25,793 nt of DNA from an uncultured Muribaculaceae bacterium. Its GTDB lineage: Bacteria > Bacteroidota > Bacteroidia > Bacteroidales > Muribaculaceae. Positions 14,278 to 21,875 of this stretch are shown here, piece by piece. Within the stretch, counting starts at the first letter, position 1. Each line of letters opens with the position of its first letter. The stretch lies in NCBI GenBank assembly GCA_910587475.1, contig CAJUMR010000023.1:15984-41776 (forward strand). The letters are read 5' to 3'. Made by a program: the position numbers and the translations under genes. Under the pieces are notes generated by a model, which searched no databases, was not told the DNA's origin, and saw nothing but the letters and a program-made list of their open reading frames with translations.

Positions 14278-14664
14278 CTAAATCATGCGCATTGCCATCC
14301 AATATGCGATATAGAGAGCCGCAAATCCTGCCACAAGACTTCCTGCACCATAAATTACAAGCGTCGTTACTGACGAATCTGTCAACAGCCCAAAGTTCTC
14401 CCGCATGAAAGTCGAAAAAGTCGTGAACCCTCCGCAAAAGCCTACGGTGACAAACAGCCGCATACTGCTACTGAAGCCAAAACCTTTGTCAATCAAGCCA
14501 CAAATCAAGCCGATGAAAAAACATCCAAGAGTGTTGACCACAAACGTAGACCATGGGAACTGCCCTTGAAGTGACCTGAACAAAAGGCCTACACCATAGC
14601 GCGCCATTCCCCCGATACAACTGCCGGCTCCAACGATCATAAAGTCTGTGATAGTGCGAAACAT
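14278..14664 (-). CDS. crcB: CrcB/Fluc fluoride channel
   Basis: 128 residues with four membrane segments, full length for the family. It exports fluoride as a dual-topology dimer in the inner membrane. Signature segments are GSCIGGMARYGVG, FVVNTLGCFFIGL (the conserved Asn of the pore) and GFCGGFTTFSTF, the TTFSTF track lining the fluoride path. A single copy suffices for homodimers; no second crcB lies nearby. The leader is predicted at only about 20-26 bases, too short for a fluoride riboswitch, and none was seen. Confidence 0.94.
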   Translation of the reverse strand: MFRTITDFMIVGAGSCIGGMARYGVGLLFRSLQGQFPWSTFVVNTLGCFFIGLICGLIDKGFGFSSSMRLFVTVGFCGGFTTFSTFMRENFGLLTDSSVTTLVIYGAGSLVAGFAALYIAYWMAMRMI

Positions 14665-14690
14665 AAGCTTGCGTCTTTACAAATAATTTG

Positions 14691-14724
14691 CAAAATTAAT
14701 ATTTAAAATGTGAATTAACCCAAA
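14691..14724 (-). promoter_or_regulatory. Bacteroidetes promoter for crcB
   Basis: On the minus strand TTTG (14721-14724) and TAATTTTG (14691-14698) are separated by 22 bases, slightly longer than usual. The -7 element ends 26 bases before the crcB ATG. Confidence 0.55.
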
Positions 14725-14728
14725 TAGC

Positions 14729-14759
14729 TTGCACAATCTGAAGTTATTGACTAACTTTG
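14729..14759 (+). promoter_or_regulatory. Bacteroidetes promoter for the small exported protein
   Basis: TTG (14729-14731), a 20-base spacer and TAACTTTG (14752-14759). The ATG at 14766 lies only 6 bases further on, so the message should be leaderless. The in-frame TTG at 14757 lies inside the -7 element and cannot be the start. Confidence 0.65.
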
Positions 14760-14765
14760 TATAGC

Positions 14766-15089
14766 ATGAACAGAAACATAAGCATATTATCAACAATTGC
14801 CACTGCGATAGTCATGGCCTTTTTCCCGCTCGACGCTTCGGCTCTGCCGGCTGCCGACCGGATAGAGGCTGCCGACAATCTCGCTGTCGAGCCTGTCATC
14901 AGCATCAATGGCCAGCAGCTCGAAATCGAGATTGCCGATGATCTCGACCATCAGTTGACTGTCTATGCCTTGACCGGACAAATAGTCAAGACTGAGCAAG
15001 TCGGCAATGGCAAAACGACTTTTGACCTTCCGAAAGGCTATTACATAGTGAAAGTCGACAAGACGGTCAAAAAAGTGATTGTCAGATAA
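14766..15089 (+). CDS. Small exported protein consisting mainly of a T9SS-like C-terminal module
   Basis: 107 residues from the ATG at 14766. A signal peptide (about residues 1-26, ending LDASA) is followed by a short acidic linker and then about 65 residues shaped like the C-terminal sorting domain of type IX secretion cargo. These include ISINGQQLEIEI, TVYALTGQIVKTEQVGNGKT, the conserved LPKGYYIVKVD turn and a final KKVIVR. Such domains normally sit at the end of large secreted enzymes and direct them across the outer membrane; here there is almost no cargo. It might instead be a DUF3244- or DUF6383-like small beta-sandwich. The pullulanase gene follows 166 bases downstream in the same direction, without a clear promoter of its own, so co-transcription is possible. 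Confidence 0.8.
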   Translation: MNRNISILSTIATAIVMAFFPLDASALPAADRIEAADNLAVEPVISINGQQLEIEIADDLDHQLTVYALTGQIVKTEQVGNGKTTFDLPKGYYIVKVDKTVKKVIVR

Positions 15090-15255
15090 GCAGACTGTCT
15101 CTGCGACAGCACCCCGTATTTGAGATTCTAAAACTAAAGATAGAGATTATTCATTCAACCCCTACTATGCACTGACGGCGGAATGGCAGTCCCTGCCCGA
15201 CCCTTCCGTAGTGCTAACCAGAGGGCTTTATTCGAAACCTTAACAGCAAGTATTA

Positions 15256-17268
15256 ATGAACACAAACAGCGTTAAAGCCATCACTGCCATGTGTATTGGA
15301 TCACTGATCATGCCCTGTTATATCACGGCTGCAACAATCGAACGCGAAGCTCAATATGCTTCGTGGCCAACCTATTCAGGCACGGACCTCGAACTCGACG
15401 CCAACGACCACCGCGCAAATTTCAGATTGTGGTCTCCGGAGGCCGAAAGTGTCAGACTGATGATCTACCCGACCGACCGCAACAGCAGCGCATCCGAGAC
15501 AATCGAGATGCAACAGTCGACCGACGGCACATGGACAGTCTCTCTCCGGGGAAACTATTTCGGAAAGTTCTATACATTCAGCGTAAAACACAACGGCAAA
15601 TGGCTTGACGAAACACCGGGTGTATGGGCCAAGGCCGTAGGAACAAACGGCCATCGCGCAGCAATCATCGACCTGCAGTCAACCAATCCTGAAGGATGGA
15701 ACAACGACCGCGGTCCCGAGGTAGAAAACATCACCGACGTCATTCTCTACGAGATGCATCACCGCGATATGAGCGTCGATCCGTCTTCGGGCATTGTAAA
15801 CAAAGGTAAGTTTCTGGCTTTGACCGAAAGCGGCACTCATAACCCGACAGGCGAGTCAACCGGCATCGACCATCTCAAGGAACTCGGCATTACCCATGTG
15901 CACATACTCCCGTCGTACGACTATAATTCAGTTGACGAAGCCAATCTTCCGTCGAACCAGTACAACTGGGGATATGATCCTTATAATTATAATGTGCCTG
16001 AAGGATCTTATTCAACCAATCCTGCCGATCCGACAGCACGTATCCGCGAAATGAAAGAAATGGTGAAAGCCCTCCACGATGCAGGCATCGGGGTCGTGAT
16101 GGACGTAGTCTATAATCACACAGCCGACAACGACGGCAGCAACTTTTCGCTCACCGCGCCCGGCTACTACTACCGCCATCGTCCCGACGGCAGCTACAGC
16201 GATGCTTCGGGCTGCGGAAACGAGACCGCTTCGGAACGCCGCCAAATGTCTGACTTCATAGTCAATTCAGTGAAATACTGGGCTGACGAATATCATATCG
16301 ACGGCTTCCGCTTCGACCTGATGGCGATCCACGACATCGAAACGATGAACCGTGTGGCATCGGAATTAAAAAAGATCAATCCATCAATTTTTGTGTACGG
16401 CGAAGGCTGGACTGCCGGAGATTCTCCCCTACCCGCCGACCGACGCGCCCTCAAAGAGAATGTAGCCAAAATGGATGGCATAGCCGTGTTCTCCGACGAC
16501 CTGCGTGATGCGGTCAAAGGTCATTACAGCAACGCTATCGACCGTGGCTTCGCCACCGGTAAACCCGGCAACGAAGAGACTGTCAAAATCGGCATAGTTG
16601 CATCGACCGCGCATCCTCAGGTCGATTACTCGAAAGGCAATAACTCGAAATTTGCTTACGCTTCAGCACCGACCCAGATCATCAATTACGTATCGTGTCA
16701 CGATGACCTCACTCTGACCGACAAGCTTGCCAAATCGATGCCTGAGGCTTCGGAAGCCGAGCGCCAACGCGCCGCCCGTCTGGCCCAGACAATCGTGTTT
16801 ACTTCGCAGGGCACACCGTTCATGTTTGCAGGTGAAGAAGTGTTCCGCGACAAAAAAGGAGTCCACAATTCCTACAATTCGCCCGACTCGATCAATGCGA
16901 TCGACTGGTCGCTCAAACACAGCAACGCCGAACAATTCAACTATTATAAAGAATTGATCAAGCTGCGCAAAGAGCATCCGGCATTCAGAATGACCACAGC
17001 CGAACAAATCGCCAAGCATCTGGTGTTTGACAAAAACACCGATGAGAACGTGATCGCCTACACTCTCCGCGACAATGCAAACGGCGACACATGGAAAGAA
17101 ATAAAAGTGATATTCAACGGCAATCCGAAGGCAATGGAAGTCAACGTAGCCAAAGGCAACTGGACGGTAATAGCCGACGACGGACAGATCAAAGCTGACG
17201 GACTCCGCTCTGCCAAAGGCGGAAAGATGACCGTAGCACCGACGAGCGCTCTGATCCTCGCCCGATAA
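15256..17268 (+). CDS. pulA: Type I pullulanase (GH13 family), exported
   Basis: 670 residues with an N-terminal signal peptide (about 1-26). Residues about 50-140 form a CBM48-like beta-sandwich (NFRLWSPEAESVRLMIY). The catalytic barrel follows, with the type I pullulanase signature YNWGYDP at about 236-242. The GH13 motifs are DVVYNH (283-288), GFRFDLM with nucleophile Asp354, YGEGW with acid/base Glu383, and VSCHDD with His482-Asp483. A short C-terminal beta domain ends the protein. It cuts alpha-1,6 branch points of pullulan, amylopectin or glycogen oligosaccharides, probably in the periplasm. No susC/susD pair is in the window, so the glucan-uptake partners lie elsewhere. Confidence 0.94.
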   Translation: MNTNSVKAITAMCIGSLIMPCYITAATIEREAQYASWPTYSGTDLELDANDHRANFRLWSPEAESVRLMIYPTDRNSSASETIEMQQSTDGTWTVSLRGNYFGKFYTFSVKHNGKWLDETPGVWAKAVGTNGHRAAIIDLQSTNPEGWNNDRGPEVENITDVILYEMHHRDMSVDPSSGIVNKGKFLALTESGTHNPTGESTGIDHLKELGITHVHILPSYDYNSVDEANLPSNQYNWGYDPYNYNVPEGSYSTNPADPTARIREMKEMVKALHDAGIGVVMDVVYNHTADNDGSNFSLTAPGYYYRHRPDGSYSDASGCGNETASERRQMSDFIVNSVKYWADEYHIDGFRFDLMAIHDIETMNRVASELKKINPSIFVYGEGWTAGDSPLPADRRALKENVAKMDGIAVFSDDLRDAVKGHYSNAIDRGFATGKPGNEETVKIGIVASTAHPQVDYSKGNNSKFAYASAPTQIINYVSCHDDLTLTDKLAKSMPEASEAERQRAARLAQTIVFTSQGTPFMFAGEEVFRDKKGVHNSYNSPDSINAIDWSLKHSNAEQFNYYKELIKLRKEHPAFRMTTAEQIAKHLVFDKNTDENVIAYTLRDNANGDTWKEIKVIFNGNPKAMEVNVAKGNWTVIADDGQIKADGLRSAKGGKMTVAPTSALILAR

Positions 17269-17290
17269 AACCGACATATCTCCCCATACG

Positions 17291-17328
17291 ACGAGTCCCT
17301 GTCTCCAGCAATGGAAGCAGGGACTCGT
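17291..17328 (+). terminator. Hairpin after pulA
   Basis: ACGAGTCCCTG (17291-17301) pairs perfectly with 17318-17328, and the loop itself contains a TCCA/TGGA stem. It lies 22 bases past the pulA stop. No T-run follows, so termination may be weak or factor-aided. Confidence 0.6.
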
Positions 17329-17357
17329 TGCATAAGCCGGAATTTGTGACGACTTTA

Positions 17358-17586
17358 GGCTCGGTTTCATAACAATATAAGTTAATAAATCGGTTGGTTA
17401 TATGTAAACCTGATGTTGACTGTTAAAATTGTATCAGCGCATAAAAAAGTTACCTAAGCATTGCCTCCTTGGCCGCTTTCACCCCTTTGGCTCAGTCGCA
17501 TAGAATAACTATACCCCATCACCAGATGAGCAAATCCAACTCAAGGATGCAACCTCTGGAGCCATCGTGGTTTATGAAACCGAGCC
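17358..17586. mobile_element. MITE-like element with IS5-type terminal inverted repeats
   Basis: Perfect 15-base terminal inverted repeats (GGCTCGGTTTCATAA at 17358-17372, its complement at 17572-17586) enclose 229 bases without a coding frame. TTA flanks both ends (17355-17357 and 17587-17589), as a 3-base target duplication would. The repeat resembles IS5-family ends such as IS903 (GGCTTTGTTGAATAA), and some IS5 subgroups duplicate TNA. This points to a non-autonomous relic mobilised by an IS5-type transposase. Only one copy is in the window and no transposase is visible, so a structured RNA or regulatory hairpin cannot be excluded. It ends 29 bases before the purT -7 element. Confidence 0.55.
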
Positions 17587-17615
17587 TTAATGCGGTAAGC
17601 TATCATTATTTTTTG

Positions 17616-17623
17616 TAATTTTG
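17616..17623 (+). promoter_or_regulatory. Bacteroidetes -7 element for the purT operon
   Basis: TAATTTTG matches TAnnTTTG perfectly and lies 31 bases before the purT ATG. No clear -33 TTTG is seen. The position where one would sit is within about 10 bases of the MITE-like element's right end. Confidence 0.55.
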
Positions 17624-17654
17624 CCAAAGCATTATCTTACACTTTAAATCAATT

Positions 17655-18848
17655 ATGGCAAAAATTGGATCAGTAATGACCCCGGTCGGTCGTAAAGCCC
17701 TGCTTCTCGGCAGCGGAGAGTTAGGAAAAGAAGTCGCTATCGAACTTCAACGCTACGGCGTCGAGGTAATAGCCTGCGACAAGTATCCCAATGCACCTGC
17801 GATGCAGACCGCCCACAGATCATATGTGTTCAACATGCTCGACGGCGATGAACTGCGCAGAGTGATCGAACTTGAAAAACCGGATCATATAATTCCGGAA
17901 GTAGAAGCTATCGCCACTCCGACATTGCTCGAACTCGAAAAGGAAGGTTACAATGTGACTCCGACCGCACGCGCCGCATGGCTGACTATGAACCGCGAAG
18001 GCATCAGACGACTGGCGGCTGAAGAATTGAACATCAAGACATCGCCCTACCGCTTTGCGTCGGATTACGATGAATTCAAGGCCGCAGTCGAGGAAATCGG
18101 CATACCGTGTGTCGTAAAGCCCATCATGAGTTCGTCGGGCCACGGTCAGTCAGTGATCAAAAAAGCTGAGGACATCGAAACGAGCTGGAAAATCGCTCAG
18201 GAAGGCGGCCGCGCCGGTGCGGGCAGAGTCATCGTCGAAGGCTTCGTGAAATTTGACTATGAAATTACATTGCTGACCGTCCGCAACGCATCGGGCACAG
18301 TGTTCTGCGAGCCCATCGGTCACATTCAGGTCGACGGAGACTACCGCTATTCATGGCAACCGCAGCCGATGAGCGACAAGGCGATCGAAAGCGCCAAAGA
18401 GATCGCCAAGAAGGTGACAGATGCTCTCGGAGGCTACGGCATTTTCGGCGTAGAACTATTTATCAAGGACGACGAAGTGATCTTCAGCGAAGTATCGCCG
18501 CGTCCCCACGACACCGGCATGGTGACCATGATCTCTCAGGATATGAGCGAATTTGCGCTCCACGCGCGTGCATTGCTCGGCCTGCCCATACCTTCGATCC
18601 GTTTTTATGGACCGTCGGCGTCGAGAGCTGTAGTGGTTGAAGGCGACACCGATCAAATCGAATTCGACAACCTTGAAAATGTGCTGTCGGAACCGGGAGT
18701 ACAGATACGCATTTTCGGCAAGCCTGAAATCAAAGGCCACCGACGCATGGGTGTGATCCTTGCGACAGACACCGATGTCGAAGCCGCACGAGCAAAGGCC
18801 GAGCGTGCCTACGACAAACTTAAAGTCAACGTTCTTCCCCGCAAATGA
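17655..18848 (+). CDS. purT: Formate-dependent phosphoribosylglycinamide formyltransferase
   Basis: 397 residues, full length. It uses formate and ATP to formylate GAR, the third step of purine synthesis, without 10-formyl-THF. This suits an anaerobe that produces formate. The N-terminal domain opens KALLLGSGELGKEVAIELQR, and the ATP-grasp core includes CVVKPIMSSSGHGQS. The metal-binding end reads FSEVSPRPHDTGMVT, characteristic of PurT rather than PurK. It leads a five-gene transcript; its stop overlaps the start of the next gene (ATGA at 18845-18848). Confidence 0.96.
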   Translation: MAKIGSVMTPVGRKALLLGSGELGKEVAIELQRYGVEVIACDKYPNAPAMQTAHRSYVFNMLDGDELRRVIELEKPDHIIPEVEAIATPTLLELEKEGYNVTPTARAAWLTMNREGIRRLAAEELNIKTSPYRFASDYDEFKAAVEEIGIPCVVKPIMSSSGHGQSVIKKAEDIETSWKIAQEGGRAGAGRVIVEGFVKFDYEITLLTVRNASGTVFCEPIGHIQVDGDYRYSWQPQPMSDKAIESAKEIAKKVTDALGGYGIFGVELFIKDDEVIFSEVSPRPHDTGMVTMISQDMSEFALHARALLGLPIPSIRFYGPSASRAVVVEGDTDQIEFDNLENVLSEPGVQIRIFGKPEIKGHRRMGVILATDTDVEAARAKAERAYDKLKVNVLPRK

Positions 18849-19201
18849 ACATAGATAAAAAGATCAGCAGATTGTCGATAATGATGCGCGTCGACGACCG
18901 TGCGAGAGCCGACATAGCCCTCACCGCCGACCGCATCTACTATCGCTTTGCCACCGATGAGTCGATCGAGGACGGGGAATTGCCACCCAGAGGCGACGAT
19001 TTCGACAATCTTAGTTCGGAGCTGCTGGCGGCCGTTGAGGCAAAAGACAATGAGCGACCACTCAACGATGAAGTCAAACTCAGCATATTCATCGACAACA
19101 GGCTGTCGGCAATCGAAGTCAGCGAAGAGTCTCTGCGCAGGCTTGTCGACAGACTGAGACGGGTGGCCGAAGAGTTTGCGTTTCTCGGCGGTTTCTGCTA
19201 A
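18845..19201 (+). CDS. Unknown 118-residue protein between purT and menA
   Basis: I do not recognise a family. The protein is small, acidic and charged: it starts MNIDKKISRLSIMMRVDDRAR, carries a helix-prone C-terminal part (SEESLRRLVDRLRRVAEEFAF) and ends GGFC. A LIY-type beta/alpha pattern (TADRIYYRFATDE, KLSIFIDNRLSAIEV) suggests a compact alpha/beta fold. There is no signal peptide or membrane helix. It is translationally coupled to purT and followed by menA after 14 bases, so it is clearly part of the operon and probably real. A regulatory or assembly role for a neighbour is only a guess. Confidence 0.82.
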   Translation: MNIDKKISRLSIMMRVDDRARADIALTADRIYYRFATDESIEDGELPPRGDDFDNLSSELLAAVEAKDNERPLNDEVKLSIFIDNRLSAIEVSEESLRRLVDRLRRVAEEFAFLGGFC

Positions 19202-19215
19202 AAGGCCATCAGACG

Positions 19216-20100
19216 ATGAAGAAACTACGTGCATGGATAGAAGCAATGCGACTGAGGACGCTGCCTGTGTCAGTGGCCGGCGTGCTCTGCGCATTTGCTT
19301 TTGCCAAGTTCGACGGCGAGTCGGACTACGTGCCGGGGTGGCTTTGCCTCTGCTTTGCCATCCTCGCACAGATAGCCTCGAACTTCGCCAACGAATACTA
19401 TGACTTCAAAGGCGGCCTTGACAAAGCAGGTCGGGTCGGTCCGCGCCGAGGAGTGACCGAAGGCGACATTTCGGCAAAGGCCATGAAGGTCGCGACGTTC
19501 ATGGTGCTCGGGCTTGCATGTCTTATCGGATGCTCCCTGATCTATTGGGGAGGTGCATGGCTTATGGCTGTCGGAGCGTTCATCGCTATCGGCGTGATCG
19601 CCTATAGCGCCGGACCATATCCGCTGTCTCATCACGGACTCGGCGAGATGGCTGTGATACTTTTCTTCGGTGTCATACCGGTCAATTTCACATATTATCT
19701 TATGTGCGGATGCTTTGATTCACAGGTTGCACTCGCATCGCTGTCAATGGGACTGATGGGTGCGAATGTACTTATAGTCAACAACTATCGTGATGTAAAT
19801 GACGACCGGGAAGTAGGGAAAAACACTCTATGCGTGAAGCTCGGCCGTAGTGCGACGGCAAACATATATTTGGCCAACGGAGTGATTGCCATCGGTCTGA
19901 TGGCCAAAACCTGGATCGGCATCGGGGGTGCATGGATGGTCATACCGGCAGCCTACCTCGCAATACATTTCGCATTGTATGCCACAATCCGCCGCCGCGA
20001 CGGAGCCAAGCTCAACCCGATGCTCGGAGCGACAGCCATGACGATGCTCTGCTACGTACTGGCGTTTTTAGCAACAGCAATTACAATTTCCAAGTTCTAA
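19216..20100 (+). CDS. menA: 1,4-dihydroxy-2-naphthoate prenyltransferase
   Basis: 294 residues with about eight to nine membrane segments, UbiA superfamily. It attaches the polyprenyl tail to 1,4-dihydroxy-2-naphthoate at the inner membrane to make demethylmenaquinone. The first Mg-diphosphate motif reads NEYYDFKGGLD (Asn59, Asp63, Asp69), followed by the GPRRGV segment typical of MenA. The second reads NNYRDVNDDREVGK. It lies inside a nucleotide-synthesis operon, 14 bases after the unknown gene and 9 before pyrK. No other men gene is in the window. Confidence 0.93.
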   Translation: MKKLRAWIEAMRLRTLPVSVAGVLCAFAFAKFDGESDYVPGWLCLCFAILAQIASNFANEYYDFKGGLDKAGRVGPRRGVTEGDISAKAMKVATFMVLGLACLIGCSLIYWGGAWLMAVGAFIAIGVIAYSAGPYPLSHHGLGEMAVILFFGVIPVNFTYYLMCGCFDSQVALASLSMGLMGANVLIVNNYRDVNDDREVGKNTLCVKLGRSATANIYLANGVIAIGLMAKTWIGIGGAWMVIPAAYLAIHFALYATIRRRDGAKLNPMLGATAMTMLCYVLAFLATAITISKF

Positions 20101-20109
20101 CTGTTACGT

Positions 20110-20892
20110 ATGGAAAAAAAGAAATATAAAATAGACATGAGAGTGGTGGAGAACACCGCACTCGGATCGCAGTATGGACTTCTAAAACTTGTCCCGGCGT
20201 CAGGCAGTGAGCTTCCGGCGATTGAAGCAGGCCAATTCGTGCAGGTTGAGGTTAGCGATTCAAAGACGACCTATCTGCGTCGCCCGATATCGGTAAACTT
20301 CGTCGACAAGGCCAACAACTCACTATGGCTTCTGATCAGAAATGCCGGCGAGGGCACACGCCATCTGACATCTGCGCCGACCGGAAAACTTATCAACGTC
20401 ATCCTGCCTCTGGGTCGAGGGTTCGGCATTCCTGACACAGCCGGCAAACGAGTGCTTCTTGTCGGTGGTGGCGTCGGGGTCGCTCCCCTTCTCTACCTCG
20501 GACATGAATTGCGCAAGAAGGGTTTCGCCCCTGAATTTCTGCTCGGCGCACGATCGGCTTCCGATCTGCTGATGCTCGAAGAATTCGAAGCCACGGGCAA
20601 GACATATCTGTCGACCGAAGACGGATCGGCAGGCGAAAAAGGTCTTGTGACGACAAACAGTGTCTTTGATTATAAATTCGACAAAATATACTGTTGCGGT
20701 CCGATGCCGATGATGAAAGCTGTCGCATCGCTCGCACGCCGGAAAGAAACCGACTGCGAAGTCTCGCTCGAAAACAAAATGGCCTGCGGACTCGGAGCAT
20801 GTCTCTGCTGCGTGGAGAAGAATGCAGACGGCCACAATGTCTGTGTCTGCACCGAAGGCCCGGTATTTAATATAAACGAACTGCCATGGTAA
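20110..20892 (+). CDS. pyrK: Dihydroorotate dehydrogenase electron-transfer subunit
   Basis: 260 residues, ferredoxin-reductase type. The FAD domain shows TYLRRPISV and NAGEGTRHL, and the nucleotide domain shows VLLVGGGVGVAPLLYLGHEL. The C-terminal [2Fe-2S] site is Cys226, Cys231, Cys234 and Cys247 (CGLGACLCC, then VCVCTEGP), the spacing expected for PyrK. It passes electrons from PyrD to NAD in the type 1B enzyme (PyrD2-PyrK2). Its last 7 bases overlap pyrD, so the subunits are co-translated. Confidence 0.95.
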   Translation: MEKKKYKIDMRVVENTALGSQYGLLKLVPASGSELPAIEAGQFVQVEVSDSKTTYLRRPISVNFVDKANNSLWLLIRNAGEGTRHLTSAPTGKLINVILPLGRGFGIPDTAGKRVLLVGGGVGVAPLLYLGHELRKKGFAPEFLLGARSASDLLMLEEFEATGKTYLSTEDGSAGEKGLVTTNSVFDYKFDKIYCCGPMPMMKAVASLARRKETDCEVSLENKMACGLGACLCCVEKNADGHNVCVCTEGPVFNINELPW

Positions 20893-21791
20893 ATTTATCA
20901 GTAAGACTCGGCGATCTGACGCTGAGCAATCCTGTGCTGACAGCATCAGGAACATTCGGATACGGCGAAGAGTATGCAGATTTTGTCGACTTGAACCGTC
21001 TCGGCGGATTTATCGTCAAAGGCACCACTCTTGAGCCCCGCGAAGGCAACGATTATCCACGCATGGCCGAGACTCCCTCGGGTATGCTCAATGCTGTCGG
21101 TCTCCAGAACAAAGGTGTAGACCATTTCATCGAGCATATCTATCCCAACATAACAAAGTACAGTTCGGAAATAATCGTCAATGTCTCAGGAAAGTGTGTG
21201 GACGACTATGTTGCAGTGTGCGAGAAACTCAGCGATCTCGAACGCATCCGCGCAGTAGAGATCAACATATCATGCCCTAACGTAAAGCAAGGCGGCATGG
21301 CCTATGGAACGACATGCGAAGGTGCGGCCGAAGTTACATCGGCTGTCAGAAAAGCATGGAAACGCCATATGATGGTGAAACTTTCGCCTAATGTGACCTC
21401 TATCGCCGACATAGCCCGCGCTGTGGAAGGAGCCGGAGCTGACAGCGTATCGCTGATCAACACCCTGCTCGGCATGGCTGTCGACGTTGAACGCCGAAAA
21501 CCTTATCTTTCAACCATAACAGGCGGAGTATCGGGTGCAGCGGTCAAACCGATAGCAGTCAGAATGGTGTGGCAGGTTGCCAAAGCCGTCGCCGTACCGG
21601 TTGTCGGACTCGGCGGTATAATGAACGGCCGCGATGCTCTTGAATTTATCATGGCCGGAGCGAGAGCCATTGAAGTCGGCACTGCCAATTTCATCGATCC
21701 ATCAGTGACTATGAAAATAATCGACGAGATCACCGATTTCTGCGAACGACAAGGCGTAAAGGACATCAACGAACTCGTCGGCATCATCTGA
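20886..21791 (+). CDS. pyrD: Dihydroorotate dehydrogenase, type 1B catalytic subunit
   Basis: 301 residues, cytosolic, no membrane anchor. It oxidises dihydroorotate to orotate in pyrimidine synthesis with FMN. The active-site base is Cys130 in NISCPNVKQGG, which marks class 1B (class 2 uses Ser). Opening motifs NPVLTASGTFGYG and VKGTT, and the C-terminal FMN phosphate region VVGLGGIMNGRDALEFIMAGA, are all present. The adjacent pyrK confirms the subtype. A strong terminator follows, closing the operon. Confidence 0.96.
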   Translation: MVNLSVRLGDLTLSNPVLTASGTFGYGEEYADFVDLNRLGGFIVKGTTLEPREGNDYPRMAETPSGMLNAVGLQNKGVDHFIEHIYPNITKYSSEIIVNVSGKCVDDYVAVCEKLSDLERIRAVEINISCPNVKQGGMAYGTTCEGAAEVTSAVRKAWKRHMMVKLSPNVTSIADIARAVEGAGADSVSLINTLLGMAVDVERRKPYLSTITGGVSGAAVKPIAVRMVWQVAKAVAVPVVGLGGIMNGRDALEFIMAGARAIEVGTANFIDPSVTMKIIDEITDFCERQGVKDINELVGII

Positions 21792-21820
21792 TTGTCGACA
21801 TTTCCCGAAAACAACAAGAG

Positions 21821-21856
21821 AGGGCGTATCATAGATCAAATATGGTACGCCCTTTT
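21821..21856. terminator. Terminator of the purT-pyrD operon, bidirectional
   Basis: A 13-base stem with one G-U (21821-21833 with 21841-21853) is followed by TTTT at 21853-21856 on the plus strand. It lies between pyrD and a convergent gene. Its left half is nearly identical to the hairpin at 23636-23669. Confidence 0.8.
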
Positions 21857-21875
21857 CCAATCGTCATTTCACGGC

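Larger units (their letters stand above)
17269..17654. other. 386-base intergenic region between pulA and purT
   Basis: It contains, in order, the pulA terminator hairpin (17291-17328), the MITE-like element (17358-17586) and the purT -7 element (17616-17623). No open frame here looks like a gene. A near-palindrome, ATAG-AATAA-CTAT, lies inside the element at about 17502-17514. Confidence 0.6.

Noticed and set aside
14665..14765. Possible fluoride riboswitch before crcB
   Set aside because: The predicted leader is only about 20-26 bases and no riboswitch-like conserved elements were seen.
16663..17370. Minus-strand open frame (235 codons) opposite the end of pulA
   Set aside because: Shadow of the pullulanase reading frame, spanning its terminator, with no plausible protein features.
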